A DNA stretch of 7,964 bases from Bacteroides sp. (GTDB taxonomy: Bacteria; Bacteroidota; Bacteroidia; Bacteroidales; Bacteroidaceae). The position numbers and the translations under genes are program-made. Each line of letters begins with the position of its first letter. Position 1 is the first letter of the stretch. Where the stretch lies: assembly GCA_019412865.1 (NCBI GenBank), contig DXOJ01000303.1, positions 1 to 7,964 on the forward strand. Reading direction: 5' to 3'. The notes beneath the pieces were generated by a model. It was not told the origin of the DNA. It made no database searches and was given only the letters and a program-made list of their open reading frames with translations. Of the stretch, positions 6,686-7,964 are shown piece by piece.

Positions 6686-7831
6686 ATGAAAATAATAGGA
6701 CTATATTTGAAATTCTCCTTCCTTCTATCTCTAATACTAACGACTTCCCGGATAACGGCACAGAATCTTCCCGATGGTATACAATATAAAATCACCGGGC
6801 GTCTATTAATGGATGGAGGAGTGTATCTGAAGAATCCGAATAACTTTGGCAACGGCACGGAATTTAATGACCTTCGCATCGGTGTAAAAGCTACCTATCA
6901 GAACTGGGGAATGAAACTGGAAATGGGATATGCCGGAAACAAAGCAGCCATCAAAGATGCTTTTGCCACCTATTCTTATAAGAATAGTTCCATTCAGATA
7001 GGACAATTCTACGAGCCATTCAGTCTCGATATGCTTTGCAGTACATTTGATCTTCGCTTCAACCAATCTCCGGGAGCAGTGCTGGCATTGACAAATAGTC
7101 GACGTATGGGAGTAGCCTATTCCTATCGTACCAAACATTACTATCTGTGTGGCGGATTCTTTACCGATAATGATTTGAGCAACCTGAAAAACGCATCGCA
7201 AGGATATGCCATTGACGGACGTTTGGTATACCGTCCACTTTATGAGAAAGCGAAACTGATACATATAGGATTGGCAGCTATCCATCGTACACCGGACGGC
7301 ACGCTTCCCGAAGATGAGAACAGGAATACGTTTACTTATAAATCTCCGGGCGTGAGCACGATTGATAATCGTACATTAATGCAAGCAGATGTAGATCATG
7401 CAGCATCCCAATTTAAAATAGGAACCGAACTGCTGATTTACTATCATAAATTCTTTCTTCAGAGTGAATACATCCGCGCCCATGTAAAACGGGAAAAGGG
7501 TTTTGAGAACTATACGGCACAAGGAGCTTATCTGCAATGTTCCTGGCTATTGTTGGGACAGAATTATCTGTATGACGAAGAAGTAGCCTGTCCCGGAAGA
7601 CCGGAAGGAAAGGCACTCGAACTATGTGCCCGTTTCAATTATCTCTCTCTGAATGATGCCGGAATAAAAGGCGGAACACAGAAAGACCTCTCCTTCGGAT
7701 TGAATTACTATATCAATAAACACATTGCTGTCAAATTGAATTATAGCTACTTCATCCCCGGCTCGCATATCAAAGAGATCGAAAGCACCAACTTTAGTGT
7801 AGTACAGGGACGTTTTCAATTCATATTCTAG
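6686..7831 (+). CDS. Outer-membrane porin, OprO/OprP (phosphate-selective porin) family
   Basis: A 381-residue exported protein with a signal peptide at 1-25 (RITA|QN). The mature chain is almost entirely alternating beta strands and ends in GRFQFIF, with the C-terminal Phe typical of outer-membrane barrels. Family landmarks follow in order: a first strand near 33-48, LRIGVKATYQNWGMKLEM (63-80), IKDAFATY (89-96), IGQFYEPFSLDML (105-117), NSRRMGVAYSY (137-147) and FGLNYYINKHIAVKLNYSY (337-355). GQFxxPFS after a KDA(Y/F) strand is the clearest sign of the OprO/OprP family (Porin_O_P). In Pseudomonas such porins pass phosphate or polyphosphate, but Bacteroidota members are diverse and the substrate cannot be read here. 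At 381 residues it is somewhat short for the family. It is the second gene of the unit and would supply the outer-membrane step for the inner-membrane transporter. Start: ATG preceded by AAAGGTGG. Confidence 0.93.
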   Translation: MKIIGLYLKFSFLLSLILTTSRITAQNLPDGIQYKITGRLLMDGGVYLKNPNNFGNGTEFNDLRIGVKATYQNWGMKLEMGYAGNKAAIKDAFATYSYKNSSIQIGQFYEPFSLDMLCSTFDLRFNQSPGAVLALTNSRRMGVAYSYRTKHYYLCGGFFTDNDLSNLKNASQGYAIDGRLVYRPLYEKAKLIHIGLAAIHRTPDGTLPEDENRNTFTYKSPGVSTIDNRTLMQADVDHAASQFKIGTELLIYYHKFFLQSEYIRAHVKREKGFENYTAQGAYLQCSWLLLGQNYLYDEEVACPGRPEGKALELCARFNYLSLNDAGIKGGTQKDLSFGLNYYINKHIAVKLNYSYFIPGSHIKEIESTNFSVVQGRFQFIF

Positions 7832-7964
7832 TACTTGGCAGTTCCATTTGAATAAAGAACCGACTCAATATGCAGAACCGTATGTAAAAAGTAAAAAATA
7901 AGAAGACAGAAAAAACTTGAATGTGTCTAGGTAAATCTCCTTTATTGTTCGTAATAGACAATAA
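7832..7964. other. Non-coding tail after the porin gene
   Basis: No open frame of useful length is visible in these 133 A/T-rich bases. The only structure is a weak inverted repeat at the very end: TTATTGT at 7942-7948 with ACAATAA at 7958-7964 and a nine-base loop. It may be cut by the window edge. It has no G/C-rich stem, so it is a poor terminator candidate as seen. No convincing promoter for a next gene was found. Confidence 0.4.

Noticed and set aside
6806..7285. 159-codon open frame on the minus strand within the porin gene
   Set aside because: It is fully covered by a convincing porin reading frame and its translation shows no family resemblance.
7847..7876. TTTG at 7847-7850 as the -33 element of a downstream promoter
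   Set aside because: No TAnnTTTG box follows at the proper distance.
7942..7964. Inverted repeat TTATTGT/ACAATAA as terminator of the second unit
   Set aside because: The stem is only seven A/T-rich pairs with a nine-base loop and no visible T-run, and it ends at the window edge.

Overview
The window looks like chromosomal DNA of a gut Bacteroides or a close relative in the Bacteroidales. The evidence is moderate A+T content, almost no Shine-Dalgarno dependence, a perfect Bacteroides-type -7 promoter box (TAnnTTTG), protein families largely confined to Bacteroidota (DUF3575, DUF5690, SusC-style carboxypeptidase-regulatory domains) and signal peptides that end Ala|Gln. All five genes are on the + strand. 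No RNA genes, insertion sequences, CRISPR arrays or phage genes are visible. Family assignments were read from the protein sequences by eye, without a database search.

Region 1 (about 1-5151) is a three-gene operon for cell-envelope proteins. A short A/T-rich leader holds a 14-bp tandem repeat directly against the first start codon. Gene 1 encodes a small DUF3575-type eight-strand barrel. Gene 2 (26 bp on) encodes a periplasmic protein with a carboxypeptidase-regulatory domain, an OmpA-C-like domain and TPR-like helices. Gene 3 (24 bp on) encodes a 788-residue outer-membrane protein made of four tandem copies of an eight-strand barrel unit. A strong, nearly symmetric hairpin terminator closes the unit. 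A reasonable inference is an outer-membrane assembly with barrels in the membrane and gene 2 as the periplasmic or peptidoglycan-side part. DUF3575 and OmpA-like proteins of this kind often sit near fimbrial genes in Bacteroidales, but none is visible here.

Region 2 (about 5152-7964) is a second transcription unit. It has a Bacteroides promoter preceded by 11-bp-phased direct repeats that resemble a PHO box. The promoter drives a 12-helix DUF5690 transporter of the MFS type and, 96 bp later, an outer-membrane porin of the phosphate-selective OprO/OprP family. The layout suggests a matched outer- and inner-membrane uptake pair, perhaps for an anionic or phosphorylated substrate. The tail after the porin (7832-7964) holds no gene.

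The most unusual items are the quadruplicated barrel protein, the barrel plus detached OmpA-C arrangement, and the PHO-box-like repeats in front of the transporter/porin pair.
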